Source: Pontibacterium sp964228735 (GTDB lineage Bacteria; Pseudomonadota; Gammaproteobacteria; Pseudomonadales; Balneatricaceae). Taken from it: a stretch of DNA of 64,000 nt. Where the stretch lies: the NCBI RefSeq assembly GCF_964228735.1, contig NZ_CAXRBQ010000146.1, positions 1 to 64,000 of the forward strand, in the 5' to 3' direction. Position 1 is the first letter of the stretch; each line of letters begins with the position of its first letter. Below the pieces are notes generated by a model. The model had not been told where the DNA came from. It searched no databases and worked only from the letters and a program-made list of their open reading frames with translations. Below are positions 17,685-26,339 of the stretch, one piece after another. The position numbers and the translations under genes are program-made.

Positions 17685-20600
17685 TTAACGGAAATCCCGT
17701 GACTTCACCTTCAGCGCATCCCACTGGAAGCTGATATCCTGCAGCCGCCCCGCCACCACATGGATCACCTCCCCTTCCCGTTCCAGCACACCGGACACCT
17801 GCAGAATATTGGCCGCCAGCAGTGCCCGCCGCTGTGCCTTGGCGGTCGCCTGCCACACCACTAGGTTGATCTGGCCGGTTTCATCCTCCAGGGTGACAAA
17901 GGTCACACCGCTGGCGGTGCCCGGGCGCTGTCGGTTGGTCACCAACCCGGCCACATGTACCAGTTGGCCGTGGCGACAATCCTCCAGTTGGGCTGCGCTC
18001 AAGCAACGTGGCAGGAGGCCCTGCTCCCGCATCATCGCCAGCGGATGACGCCCCAGGCTGAGGCCGGTATTGCGGTAGTCCTCCTCCAGATCGGACTGCT
18101 CATCCGGTGCCGCCAGCCGGATCGGCTCGTCCCGCACCTCATGCAGCGGCTCCGGATCCATCTCCAGCCAGGGGGTATCGGCCAGTAACTCCCAGCGGGC
18201 CTGATAACGGTGTTCGGAGATGGAGTTCATCGCCCCGGCAGCGGCGAGGGCATCCCAGTCGCCACGGGACAGACGACAACGTTGGCGCGCTTGCGTGACG
18301 GATTGGTAGCCTTCTGCCGGACGGGCGGCGATCAGGGCTTCAGCACCCTGTTTTGATAGGCCTTTGATTAGGCGTAAGCCTAGCCTTAATGCATAAATAT
18401 CTGTTGCAGCAGCCCGCTTTTTATCGGCCGCAGGCGCTGACGGCGACGCTGAACCGAAATTGCCTGTAGCAGCCGGCTCTGACGGCGACAGATCTCGGGA
18501 GCTAATGAATATGTCGCCCTCGGAGCGGGCTGCTACATTTGGTTCGAGGGTATGATCCCAACCACTGGCATTGAGGTCGATCGGCAGCACAGTCACCCCA
18601 TGCCTGCGGGCATCCTGCACCAGCTGTGCGGGGGAATAGAACCCCATCGGCTGGCTGTTGAGCAGGGAACAACAGAACGCTGCCGGATGGTGGCGTTTGA
18701 GCCAGGCGGACACATACACCAGCAGTGCAAAACTGGCGGCGTGGGATTCGGGAAAACCGTACTCGCCAAAACCTTCGATCTGGCGGCAGATACGCTGGGC
18801 AAACTCAAGGTCGTAGCCCCGCTCCAACATCCCCTCCACCAGCTTCTGCTGGTACTTGCGGATATAACCGGTGCGGCGCCAGGCGGCCATCGCCCGGCGT
18901 AACTGATCCGCCTCACCGCCGGTAAAACCGGCCGCCACCATCGCTAGCTTGATCACCTGCTCCTGAAAGATCGGCACCCCCAAGGTGCGCCCCAACACCT
19001 CCTTTACCGCCTCGCTGGGATACTCCACCGGCTCCAGTCCATCACGGCGGCGCAGGAAAGGGTGCACCATATCGCCCTGGATCGGGCCGGGGCGCACAAT
19101 GGCCACTTCGATCACCAGATCGTAGAACTCTTGTGGTCTGAGGCGTGGCAGCATGCTCATCTGGGCACGGGACTCCACCTGGAACACACCGATGCTGTCA
19201 CCTTTGCTGAGCATGGTGTACACCGCCGGATCTTCGCGCGGAATGTCCTGCACCCGCATCGGCTGGCCCTGTTGTTCGCTGAGCAGATCCAGGGTTTTGC
19301 GGATCGCGGTCAACATACCCAGCGACAGCACATCCACTTTCAACAGCCCCAGCGCTTCCAGGTCATCCTTGTTCCACTGGATCACGGTGCGATCCTGCAT
19401 CGCGGCATTTTCCACCGGCACCAGCTCGGACAGAGGACCGGCCGAGATCACAAAACCACCCACGTGTTGGGAGAGGTGACGGGGGAAATCGAGGATCTGC
19501 GCCACCAGCTCCACAAACTGTTGGTAGATTGGCGCCGGGTTATCCCCGCCCATCGCCGCCAGCTGCTGCAGCCAGGGATTACTGTGGTCACGCCGGTCGA
19601 GGCGGTTGATCAGCCAGCTCAGGTAACTCTCATCCATGCCCAACGCTTTGCCCACATCGCGGATCGCACTCTTGGTGCGGTAGCTGATCACGGTGGCAGC
19701 CAGTCCGGCCCGCTCACGGCCGTAACGTTGGTAGATGTACTGGATCACCTCCTCGCGCCGTTCGTGCTCGAAATCCACGTCGATATCGGGCGGTTCATTA
19801 CGTTCCTTGGAGATAAAACGCTCGAACAGCAGGTTGACCTGCATCGGGTCCACTTCGGTGATATGCAGGCAGTAACAGACCACCGAGTTGGCCGCCGACC
19901 CCCGCCCCTGACAGAGGATCTGGCGCTCACGGGCGAAACGTACGATGTCGTGGATGGTGAGGAAGTAGTGTTCGTACTGCATCTCGGCAATCACTTGCAG
20001 CTCGTAGTCGATCTGCTGCTGCACCTTGCCCGGCACACCCTGCGGATAACGCAGCTGTTTGCCCTCATCGACCAGCTCGAGCAACTGTTGTCCGGCGGTT
20101 TTATCCACGGGTACCAGCTCCGCCGGATACTCGTAGCGCAACTCACTCAGATCAAAGTGGCAGCGCTCGGCAATCACAACAGTCTCCTGCAATAACTCGT
20201 CGGCATAGAGATGTTGCAGTTTGCGGAATGAACGCAAGTGACGTTCGGCGTTGGCGGCCAGGGCAAATCCTGCTCGCTGCACACTGGTACGCAGGCGGAT
20301 CGCGGTCAGCACATCCTGCAGGCGCTGACGCTCCGGATGGTGCATATGTACGTCATTGCCGCACACCAGCGGTAATCCCAGCATCCGCGCCTGACGTAAC
20401 TGTTGCTGATAACGGCTATCGTCACCATTCTCCAGCAACCGCTCCAACAACCACCAGCAGCGCTCCGGAAACCAAGCCTTCACACGTTTGGCGCGGTACA
20501 TCACATCGTGTTCATCGTAGGAAGGCCGGAACAGCAACAGGCAACCACCCACACCGTCGGCCAGGTCATCCCAGTAGAGCTGGTATTTGCCCTTTTCGCA

Positions 20601-20891
20601 GCGGCGGCGGGTGGTGGTGATCAGTGCACAAAGCGCAGCATAGGCCTGACGATCCGGCGCCAGCAGCACCAGGCAGTGACCATCCAGATGAAATTCCGCC
20701 CCCACAATCAGCTTCAGCGACAGCTCGCGGCACGCTTCCCAGGCCCGCACCACGCCCGCCACCGAACACTCATCGGTGATCGCCAGCGCTTGGTAGCCCA
20801 GTTCATGGGCACGCTGCACCAGCTCGTCCGGACGGGAGGCACCCCGCAGAAAGCTGAAGTTACTGAGGCAGTGCAGTTCGGCGTATTGCAT
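17685..20891 (-). CDS. dnaE2: Error-prone DNA polymerase DnaE2 (ImuC)
   Basis: 1068-residue C-family polymerase alpha used for mutagenic translesion synthesis with ImuA and ImuB. PHP domain at the N-terminus (MQYAELHCLSNFSFLRGASR), polymerase palm with the catalytic acidic motif NEPPDIDVDFEHERR (near residue 369), helix-hairpin-helix and OB domain at the C-terminus (GLVTNRQRPG, FVTLEDETG). Ends in the ImuC-like short tail. Odd feature: residues about 784-830 form a Ser/Ala/Pro-rich linker encoded by REP-like palindromes (see 18402-18537), absent from relatives I remember. The frame stays open. Last gene of imuA-imuB-dnaE2, 10 bases after imuB. Confidence 0.95.
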   Translation of the reverse strand: MQYAELHCLSNFSFLRGASRPDELVQRAHELGYQALAITDECSVAGVVRAWEACRELSLKLIVGAEFHLDGHCLVLLAPDRQAYAALCALITTTRRRCEKGKYQLYWDDLADGVGGCLLLFRPSYDEHDVMYRAKRVKAWFPERCWWLLERLLENGDDSRYQQQLRQARMLGLPLVCGNDVHMHHPERQRLQDVLTAIRLRTSVQRAGFALAANAERHLRSFRKLQHLYADELLQETVVIAERCHFDLSELRYEYPAELVPVDKTAGQQLLELVDEGKQLRYPQGVPGKVQQQIDYELQVIAEMQYEHYFLTIHDIVRFARERQILCQGRGSAANSVVCYCLHITEVDPMQVNLLFERFISKERNEPPDIDVDFEHERREEVIQYIYQRYGRERAGLAATVISYRTKSAIRDVGKALGMDESYLSWLINRLDRRDHSNPWLQQLAAMGGDNPAPIYQQFVELVAQILDFPRHLSQHVGGFVISAGPLSELVPVENAAMQDRTVIQWNKDDLEALGLLKVDVLSLGMLTAIRKTLDLLSEQQGQPMRVQDIPREDPAVYTMLSKGDSIGVFQVESRAQMSMLPRLRPQEFYDLVIEVAIVRPGPIQGDMVHPFLRRRDGLEPVEYPSEAVKEVLGRTLGVPIFQEQVIKLAMVAAGFTGGEADQLRRAMAAWRRTGYIRKYQQKLVEGMLERGYDLEFAQRICRQIEGFGEYGFPESHAASFALLVYVSAWLKRHHPAAFCCSLLNSQPMGFYSPAQLVQDARRHGVTVLPIDLNASGWDHTLEPNVAARSEGDIFISSRDLSPSEPAATGNFGSASPSAPAADKKRAAATDIYALRLGLRLIKGLSKQGAEALIAARPAEGYQSVTQARQRCRLSRGDWDALAAAGAMNSISEHRYQARWELLADTPWLEMDPEPLHEVRDEPIRLAAPDEQSDLEEDYRNTGLSLGRHPLAMMREQGLLPRCLSAAQLEDCRHGQLVHVAGLVTNRQRPGTASGVTFVTLEDETGQINLVVWQATAKAQRRALLAANILQVSGVLEREGEVIHVVAGRLQDISFQWDALKVKSRDFR
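18402..18537. repeat. REP-like palindromic pair inside dnaE2
   Basis: Two 26-bp units in opposite orientation, 18465-18490 and 18512-18537, share TGTAGCAGCC at one end and GGCGACA at the other. They differ at three positions. Two of these (11 and 19) change together from G-C to C-G and so keep the GCCN/NGGC stem paired. A decayed third unit starts with TGTTGCAGCAGCCCGC at 18402. Units of this style (TGTAG...GCGACA) are typical of gammaproteobacterial REP elements, normally intergenic; here they are translated in the dnaE2 frame. Confidence 0.8.
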
Positions 20892-20901
20892 TGTTCACCT
20901 C

Positions 20902-22353
20902 TCAGCCAAACCAGCCGTGCAGGAACCAGTCACCGCTTGCATCACGGAACAACCAGCCATAACGGCCATCGGCCCAGCGCCCGATATAGTAGTCCCGCCG
21001 CACCTGTTGGGCATCCCACCAGCCACTGCTGATCCGCTCAGGACCGGCCAGCAGCTCGATATAGGGTGGCAGCTGCTGCCGGGCGATCTGCTGCGGTTTT
21101 TGCAGCAACCAGCCCGGTCTGCCTCGCGGCAGGACTGAGCTGCTTTTCTCTTTTTTGCCCGTTTTGAACTGCCAGCTGAGCTCGGGGCGGTGGTCGGCAC
21201 AGAGGGCCACCGGCTGCACGGCATGCTCACCCAAGCGCACCCGCAAACGGCTGAGCAGGTCCATCGGGTCTTCCGCCTGCTTCCTGCTCTCAAACAGGTC
21301 GTAGCTCTGTTGCTGCTGTCCTTTAAACCGCTCCACCTCCAACTGTAAAGCCAGCACCGGTTTCTGCAGCTGGATCTGCTCCAGGCGTAGTTTGCACAGC
21401 TCCAGCCAGGTCTCGGCATCAGCGGCACCGGCGGCGTGGCCGATGGAGTACAGTTCGTGTGCGCCATCGCGTTCCACCAATGCCAGTTCCAATTGCTGTG
21501 CCAGCAACTCCGTCCGGCGCAGGTAACCGGCCAGGGACTCCAGCATACGGCGCAGCGGAAACAGCAGCGCCATGCTGTTCTCCACTTCACGGGAAAATTC
21601 GTGGAACTGCTGAAACAGGGGTGGCGGTTCAAAGAAGGTCTGCGGATCGGGACGCTGGCCGCTGATCCGGTCCAGGTAGTCGAGCAGCTTGGGGCCGAAA
21701 CGACTGCTGATCGCTTCCCGCGGTAATGCCTGTAACTGCTCCAGCCGCAGCAAGCCCATCCCCCGCAGCTGGTCCTGTTGTTTAGAGGGCAGTTCCAACT
21801 GGTTGATCGGCAACAGCTGCAGCACCTGCAGATGAGCCTCGCGCCCCTCAATACAGAGCGAGCGCCCGCCCCGCGCCAGCAGTCGAGCTGCGAGTGGAGT
21901 ATGACCGGTAGCGTAGCGGATATGAAAACCCAGCGTGCGCAAGCGGGTCTGCATCTGCTGCCACAGGCTTTTGAGGCCGTCGAAGTAATGCAGCATGGAG
22001 GCGATCTCCAGCAGCAATCCTTCCGGCGGACAAAGCACCACCTGCGCACTGAAACTGCCTGCCCAAAGCGCCAGCGATTCCAGCTGTTGCTGCACTCGTT
22101 CCGGATTGGGATGAAACAGTTCGATCTCCGGACAGATACTGAATGCCGTAGCGATCGCCATACCCGGTTCCAGCCCCGCCTGCCCCGCTTCGTAACTGCA
22201 CAACACCAGCTTCTGACCACGATCATCCAGCAACCCGGCAATGCCCGCTTCCAGTTGCTGGGCTTCCAGCGCCAGCAGGGGAAAATGCAGGTAGAGCCAG
22301 AGCGGATCGCGCTCAGTGGCGGGGTTAGTGACGGGGTTGCTTGGCATGCTCAT
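20902..22353 (-). CDS. imuB: ImuB, inactive Y-family polymerase of the mutasome
   Basis: 483 residues from ATG 22353, overlapping imuA by 29 bases. A GTG nine bases further up is possible. It has the Y-family fold, but the position of the catalytic Asp reads LYLHFPLLALE, so it lacks metal-binding residues, as expected for ImuB. ImuB is the hub that bridges ImuA, the beta clamp and DnaE2. A possible clamp-binding stretch is NQLELPS; the canonical QL.LF form is not obvious. The C-terminal tail ends RDASGDWFLHGWFG, typical of the family. Middle gene of the SOS operon. Confidence 0.92.
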   Translation of the reverse strand: MSMPSNPVTNPATERDPLWLYLHFPLLALEAQQLEAGIAGLLDDRGQKLVLCSYEAGQAGLEPGMAIATAFSICPEIELFHPNPERVQQQLESLALWAGSFSAQVVLCPPEGLLLEIASMLHYFDGLKSLWQQMQTRLRTLGFHIRYATGHTPLAARLLARGGRSLCIEGREAHLQVLQLLPINQLELPSKQQDQLRGMGLLRLEQLQALPREAISSRFGPKLLDYLDRISGQRPDPQTFFEPPPLFQQFHEFSREVENSMALLFPLRRMLESLAGYLRRTELLAQQLELALVERDGAHELYSIGHAAGAADAETWLELCKLRLEQIQLQKPVLALQLEVERFKGQQQQSYDLFESRKQAEDPMDLLSRLRVRLGEHAVQPVALCADHRPELSWQFKTGKKEKSSSVLPRGRPGWLLQKPQQIARQQLPPYIELLAGPERISSGWWDAQQVRRDYYIGRWADGRYGWLFRDASGDWFLHGWFG

Positions 22354-23050
22354 CCGATCCACCCACCAGTGTTAACTGTGGTCGACGGTTCTTATCAGAC
22401 TGCGGTTTGCCGACAGCTGATGGCATCACCGGCACCAACCGCGGCGGTAGGGGCCAGCCACCACGCCGCTTCAGCGTGCTCACGGTGACGCCTTCCGGGT
22501 GGGGCTCCAGCAACAGACGGCAAGGCGCGGCGGAGTGCTGCTCACGACAGCGGCTGTGGCGAAACAGGAACCCTCGGCACTCACCCTCGGCCGCGGCCAC
22601 CTGCAAACGACGGATCGCTTTCTCCTGCCCGGCAGGCAACCAGCCTAATACGGCACTGCAGCAGCCACTTTTCATACTCTGCTCCAGACACCAGAGGCGG
22701 TCACGGCGGCTGTTGCTGCGCACCACCTGTACCCTGTCCAGATTCACCCCGGCATCCAGCAACGCCGGGGCATAGGGAATATGGGGCGGATCCACCCAGA
22801 GCACCCAGCGCTCCTGTTGCGACAGCTCGGCCAGCAACGGGAGCACCAGGCCCAGCTCGCCGCTGCCCTCCTCCTGATAGAGCAGCTCCACCAGCTGTGA
22901 CGCCTGCCAACCCTGCCCGGGCAGCAGCGCATCAAGCTGCGGATAACCGCTGCTCAGGCTTTGATGACGGGGTTGATCTGCAGTCTGTCGTCCTCGCCAG
23001 ACCGCACCTTTATGTAGCAATGAATGCAGAGAACCGGATTTTGTAGCCAT
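22325..23050 (-). CDS. imuA: ImuA, SulA/RecA-like mutasome protein
   Basis: 241 residues, related to RecA/SulA but without a usable Walker A (LPGQGWQASQLVELLYQEEG). Contains VLPLLAELSQQERWVLWVDPP and VQVVRSNSRRDRLWCLEQSM, regions usual for ImuA. It supports ImuB/DnaE2 in damage-induced mutagenesis. First gene of the operon; ATG 23050 lies 17 bases after a LexA box. The ribosome site is weak. Confidence 0.9.
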   Translation of the reverse strand: MATKSGSLHSLLHKGAVWRGRQTADQPRHQSLSSGYPQLDALLPGQGWQASQLVELLYQEEGSGELGLVLPLLAELSQQERWVLWVDPPHIPYAPALLDAGVNLDRVQVVRSNSRRDRLWCLEQSMKSGCCSAVLGWLPAGQEKAIRRLQVAAAEGECRGFLFRHSRCREQHSAAPCRLLLEPHPEGVTVSTLKRRGGWPLPPRLVPVMPSAVGKPQSDKNRRPQLTLVGGSDEHAKQPRH

Positions 23051-23064
23051 AAGACACGCAGAAA

Positions 23065-23084
23065 TACTGTATGGATATACAGCA
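23065..23084 (-). promoter_or_regulatory. LexA (SOS) box of imuA-imuB-dnaE2
   Basis: CTGT-N8-ACAG (23067-23082) within TACTGTATGGATATACAGCA, nearly identical to the E. coli-type SOS consensus. It sits immediately upstream of imuA, so the mutasome should be repressed by LexA and induced by DNA damage. Confidence 0.93.
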
Positions 23085-23126
23085 TATTATGACGTAAAAA
23101 TCCCGCGTGGCAATATGGAGGATTCT

Positions 23127-23172
23127 TGTAGGGCAGGCTTTAGCCTGCCGGCAGCCTAAAGGCTGCCCTACA
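23127..23172. repeat. Paired REP-like palindrome
   Basis: A 46-bp inverted repeat opening TGTAGGGCAG and closing CTGCCCTACA. Each half carries its own perfect hairpin (first half GGCAGGCT-TT-AGCCTGCC). The halves match at 21 of 23 positions. It lies in the 342-base gap between imuA and pgeF, with a second copy 124 bases away. Confidence 0.85.
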
Positions 23173-23296
23173 GGTATACGAAGAATCGTAATGAAGAGAG
23201 GAAAGTTACTGGTTCCCACGTCCTTCCGCGGGAATAGGCAGAATCGAATAAACCGGGGGTATGCGTTCCCACACAGGAGCATGAAAACGAGAAAAT

Positions 23297-23360
23297 TGTA
23301 GGGCAGGCTTCAGCCTGCCGGCAGCTTAATCACCTTCGATGACGACGAAGCTGCCCTACA
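23297..23360. repeat. Second copy of the paired REP-like palindrome
   Basis: Same left half as the 23127-23172 element with one T-to-C change in the loop, and the same closing CTGCCCTACA. The right half has a longer, altered loop (GCTT...GAAGC), so the element is 64 bp and its two halves have diverged. Confidence 0.8.
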
Positions 23361-23392
23361 GGGATCGTAGAAAATAGAGACGCAGAGGAAAA

Positions 23393-24130
23393 TTAATCCA
23401 ACCAAATCACGCTGGCCATACGGCCGGTGACACCATCGCGGCGGTAAGAATAAAACTGGTCAGCATCGCTGTAGGTGCAGTGTTCACCACCGCTGATCTG
23501 AGTTACACCCGCGGCGTTCAGGCGCAGACGCGCCAACTGGTAGATATCCGCCAGCCACTTGTCTTCCGCCTCTTTACCCAAAACCGGTTTAAAGGCCTGC
23601 TCGGATTCTGCCAGGTGAGCACAGAATTGCTCACGCACTTCGCCTCCCACCTCAAAAGCATCCGGACCGATCGCCGGGCCCAGCCAGCAGATCACCTGGG
23701 TGGAATCATCAAAACAGGCCAGCGTAGCTTCCAAGACACCGTCAGCCAGTCCCCGCCAACCGGCGTGAGCTACCGCCACGCAACTGCCCTGCGTGTCAGT
23801 AAAAAAGACCGGCAGGCAATCGGCGGTCATCACAATACAAGCCTGACCGGGTTGGTCACTCCAACAGGCATCCGCTTCCGGCACACCACCATCCGCCGAA
23901 GCTTTCACCACCCTGATGCCGTGCACCTGCTGCAGCCATTGGGGAGACTGTTTCAGCCCCAATGCACCAACCAGTTGTTGCCGGTTCTGCGCCACTGCCG
24001 CCGGATCATCGTTTACGTGATCCCCCAGGTTCAATCCCGCATACGGGGCCTCACTCACACCACCCAATCGGGTTGTGGTCAGGGCATGAACATTCTTTGG
24101 GGCATCCCAGTCGGCAATGATCGGCTGCAT
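23393..24130 (-). CDS. pgeF: Peptidoglycan editing factor PgeF (YfiH, laccase domain)
   Basis: 245 residues of the multicopper polyphenol-oxidase-like family. In E. coli the protein removes wrongly built L-Ser-containing UDP-MurNAc precursors. Zinc-site residues are present: QQVHG (His70), MTADCLP (Cys105), HAGWRG (His122). Directly downstream of rluD (18 bases) in the common rluD-pgeF operon. Confidence 0.93.
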   Translation of the reverse strand: MQPIIADWDAPKNVHALTTTRLGGVSEAPYAGLNLGDHVNDDPAAVAQNRQQLVGALGLKQSPQWLQQVHGIRVVKASADGGVPEADACWSDQPGQACIVMTADCLPVFFTDTQGSCVAVAHAGWRGLADGVLEATLACFDDSTQVICWLGPAIGPDAFEVGGEVREQFCAHLAESEQAFKPVLGKEAEDKWLADIYQLARLRLNAAGVTQISGGEHCTYSDADQFYSYRRDGVTGRMASVIWLD

Positions 24131-24148
24131 GGTGGAGGGTCTCCTCGA

Positions 24149-25117
24149 CTACAGGTCGACGTCGCTGTTCACGGCGTCTTCTTTCAGGGCTTCGATCAGC
24201 GTCTGCATATCTTCCGGCAGATCCACTTCCCAGGACATCAGCTCACCGGTACGTGGGTGCCACAGTTCCAGCTTCTTGGCGTGCAGCGCCTGGCGCTTAA
24301 AGCCACGCAGCAGCTCCTGCACCTCTTCACTGATCCCTTTTGGCAAACGGAAACGACCACCGTACAGCTGGTCGCCAATCAGCGGGTAGTTAATGTAGGA
24401 CATATGCACACGGATCTGGTGAGTACGTCCGGTTTCCAGCTTCAGGCGGATATGGGTATGGGCACGAAATTTCTCCAGCACCCGGTAGTGGGTCAGCGCT
24501 TCCTTACCCAGGCCTACCACCGCCATCTTCTGGCGGTTTTTGGAGTGACGCCCCATCGGTTCATCCACGGTGCCACCACCGGTCATTACCCGGTTGACCA
24601 CCGCTTCATATTCACGCCCCATGGTGCGTTCCTGCAGCTGGTCCACCAGATCGGTCTGCGCCTGGATAGTCTTTGCCACCACCATCAGGCCGGTGGTATC
24701 CATATCCAGACGGTGCACGATACCCGCACGCGGTACCTGGTTGATCTCCGGGCAGTGGTGCAGCAGTGCATTCAAAAGGGTGCCATCAGCGTGACCTGCC
24801 GCAGGGTGAACCACCAGCCCCGCGGGCTTGTTGATCACCAGAATATCGTCGTCTTCGTACACGATATTCAGCGGGATATCCTGCGCTGCGTGCTCCTCAA
24901 TCACCTCCAGCTGTGCGGACAGCTCGACGTTTTCGCCCCCCAGCAGCTTGTCGCGCGGGCGTTTTACTTCGCCGTCGACGGTGATGGAGCCGTCTTTGAT
25001 CCAGTTTTGCAGACGGGAACGGGAATAATCCGGGAACAATTGCGCGACGGCCTGATCCAAACGCTTTCCAACCAGCTCATCGGAGACCTGTGCGTGCAAG
25101 TTAATCTGTTCTGACAT
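24149..25117 (-). CDS. rluD: 23S rRNA pseudouridine synthase RluD
   Basis: 322 residues: N-terminal S4 RNA-binding domain (KRLDQAVAQLFPDYSRSRLQ) and the RluA-type catalytic domain with HRLDMDTTGLMVVAKT (catalytic Asp138). RluD modifies U1911/1915/1917 in helix 69 of 23S rRNA and is needed for normal ribosomes. Identification as RluD rather than RluA/C rests on length and on the conserved neighbours pgeF and divergent bamD. Confidence 0.93.
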   Translation of the reverse strand: MSEQINLHAQVSDELVGKRLDQAVAQLFPDYSRSRLQNWIKDGSITVDGEVKRPRDKLLGGENVELSAQLEVIEEHAAQDIPLNIVYEDDDILVINKPAGLVVHPAAGHADGTLLNALLHHCPEINQVPRAGIVHRLDMDTTGLMVVAKTIQAQTDLVDQLQERTMGREYEAVVNRVMTGGGTVDEPMGRHSKNRQKMAVVGLGKEALTHYRVLEKFRAHTHIRLKLETGRTHQIRVHMSYINYPLIGDQLYGGRFRLPKGISEEVQELLRGFKRQALHAKKLELWHPRTGELMSWEVDLPEDMQTLIEALKEDAVNSDVDL

Positions 25118-25339
25118 CGGAACCTTAATCTGTTGTGCCGCCTATCTATTAGGGAAATCACCTTTAAATGCCTGTCAGGCTTTGGCTTAGATAGGGGTTG
25201 TGTTTAAATAGGCTGTTATTCAATCGCAGGCGAAACTGTCGGCTTCAAAAAGCCTGAAAATGCAAAATCGCCGCGTATTTCAATCATATCCGCCCAGTAT
25301 AACTGGTTACGGCTTAGGACTACATCGAGATTCAACAGG

Positions 25340-26278
25340 ATGCGTATCACCAAGTTTTTTGCAGTCGCAGCCCTCTGTGTTCTGGTTACCGCTTGCTCCT
25401 CTAACGATGAGAAGGAACTGACCGACAAACCCGAGCAGGAGATTTATGAAGAGGCTCTGGAAGCGCTTGAGCTGGATAACTACGCGATTGCGATTGAAAA
25501 GCTGCAGTTGCTGGAAGCCCGCTACCCGTTTGGCCGTTATTCCGAGCAGGCTCAGCTGGAACTGACCTACGCATACTTCAAGAACCACGAGCCGGAAGCA
25601 GCACGTGCTTCTGCCGACCGTTTTATCCGTCTGCACCCTAACCACGACAACATCGACTACGCCTACTACCTGAACGGCCTGACCGCGTTTGAGCAGGACC
25701 GTGCCTTCTTCATGAAGTATCTGCCGCTGGACGAGAGCAAACGTGATCCGGGGGCTGCACTGGACGGCTTTGAAAGCTTCCGCACCCTGCTGCGTTTGTA
25801 CCCGAGCAGCGAATACGCACCGGATGCCCGTAAGCGTATGATCCACCTGAAAAACCGTCTGGCAACCTACGAAGTACACGTTGCCCACTACTACATTCAG
25901 CGTGGTGCCTACCTGGCAGCCGCCAACCGTGGCCGTTACGTGATTGAAAACCTGCAGGAAACCCCGGCGGTTCCGGCTGCTCTGGCAACGATGGTTGAAG
26001 CCTACACCCTGCTGAATGAGCCGGAACTGGCTAACGATGCGATGGCCGTCCTGAAAGCCAACTACCCGACCTACCAGTACCGTCCGGTAAAACAGCCTGA
26101 GAAGACCCTGCTGGATGCCGCCACTTTTGACCTGTTCCGCGGCACACCGGAAGTTGAGCCACCACAGGTAAACACCCTGTCCGACGATCAAGTGGAGAGA
26201 GAGCGTTCCTGGCTGAACCGCCTGAGCTTTGGCCTGCTGGATGACGACGGCGAAGAGGAAGCAGAAGCAGAGAAGTAA
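25340..26278 (+). CDS. bamD: Outer membrane assembly lipoprotein BamD
   Basis: 312 residues. Lipoprotein signal MRITKFFAVAALCVLVTACS, lipid-bearing Cys19. Then tetratricopeptide repeats (EEALEALELDNYAIAIEKLQ, RYSEQAQLELTYAYFK, RGAYLAAANRGRYVIENL). Essential Bam-complex part that inserts beta-barrel proteins into the outer membrane. A long acidic tail (EEEAEAEK) follows the core, making it longer than the usual 245 residues. Divergent from rluD across 222 bases in which I assign no promoter. Confidence 0.93.
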   Translation: MRITKFFAVAALCVLVTACSSNDEKELTDKPEQEIYEEALEALELDNYAIAIEKLQLLEARYPFGRYSEQAQLELTYAYFKNHEPEAARASADRFIRLHPNHDNIDYAYYLNGLTAFEQDRAFFMKYLPLDESKRDPGAALDGFESFRTLLRLYPSSEYAPDARKRMIHLKNRLATYEVHVAHYYIQRGAYLAAANRGRYVIENLQETPAVPAALATMVEAYTLLNEPELANDAMAVLKANYPTYQYRPVKQPEKTLLDAATFDLFRGTPEVEPPQVNTLSDDQVERERSWLNRLSFGLLDDDGEEEAEAEK

Positions 26279-26295
26279 TGCTGCCAAACACACAC

Positions 26296-26325
26296 AAAAA
26301 AGCCCGGTATCTACCGGGCTTTTTT
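26296..26325. terminator. Bidirectional terminator between bamD and thiO
   Basis: AAAAAAGCCCGGTA and TACCGGGCTTTTTT form a 14-bp stem with a two-base gap. A and T runs flank it on both sides, so it serves the convergent bamD and thiO genes. Confidence 0.92.
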
Positions 26326-26339
26326 ATGCCTTAAATCCG

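Noticed and set aside
17685..20891. dnaE2 as a pseudogene because of the internal repeats
   Set aside because: The frame is continuous through the insertion, the catalytic Asp motif and C-terminal domain are intact, and the linker lies between domains.
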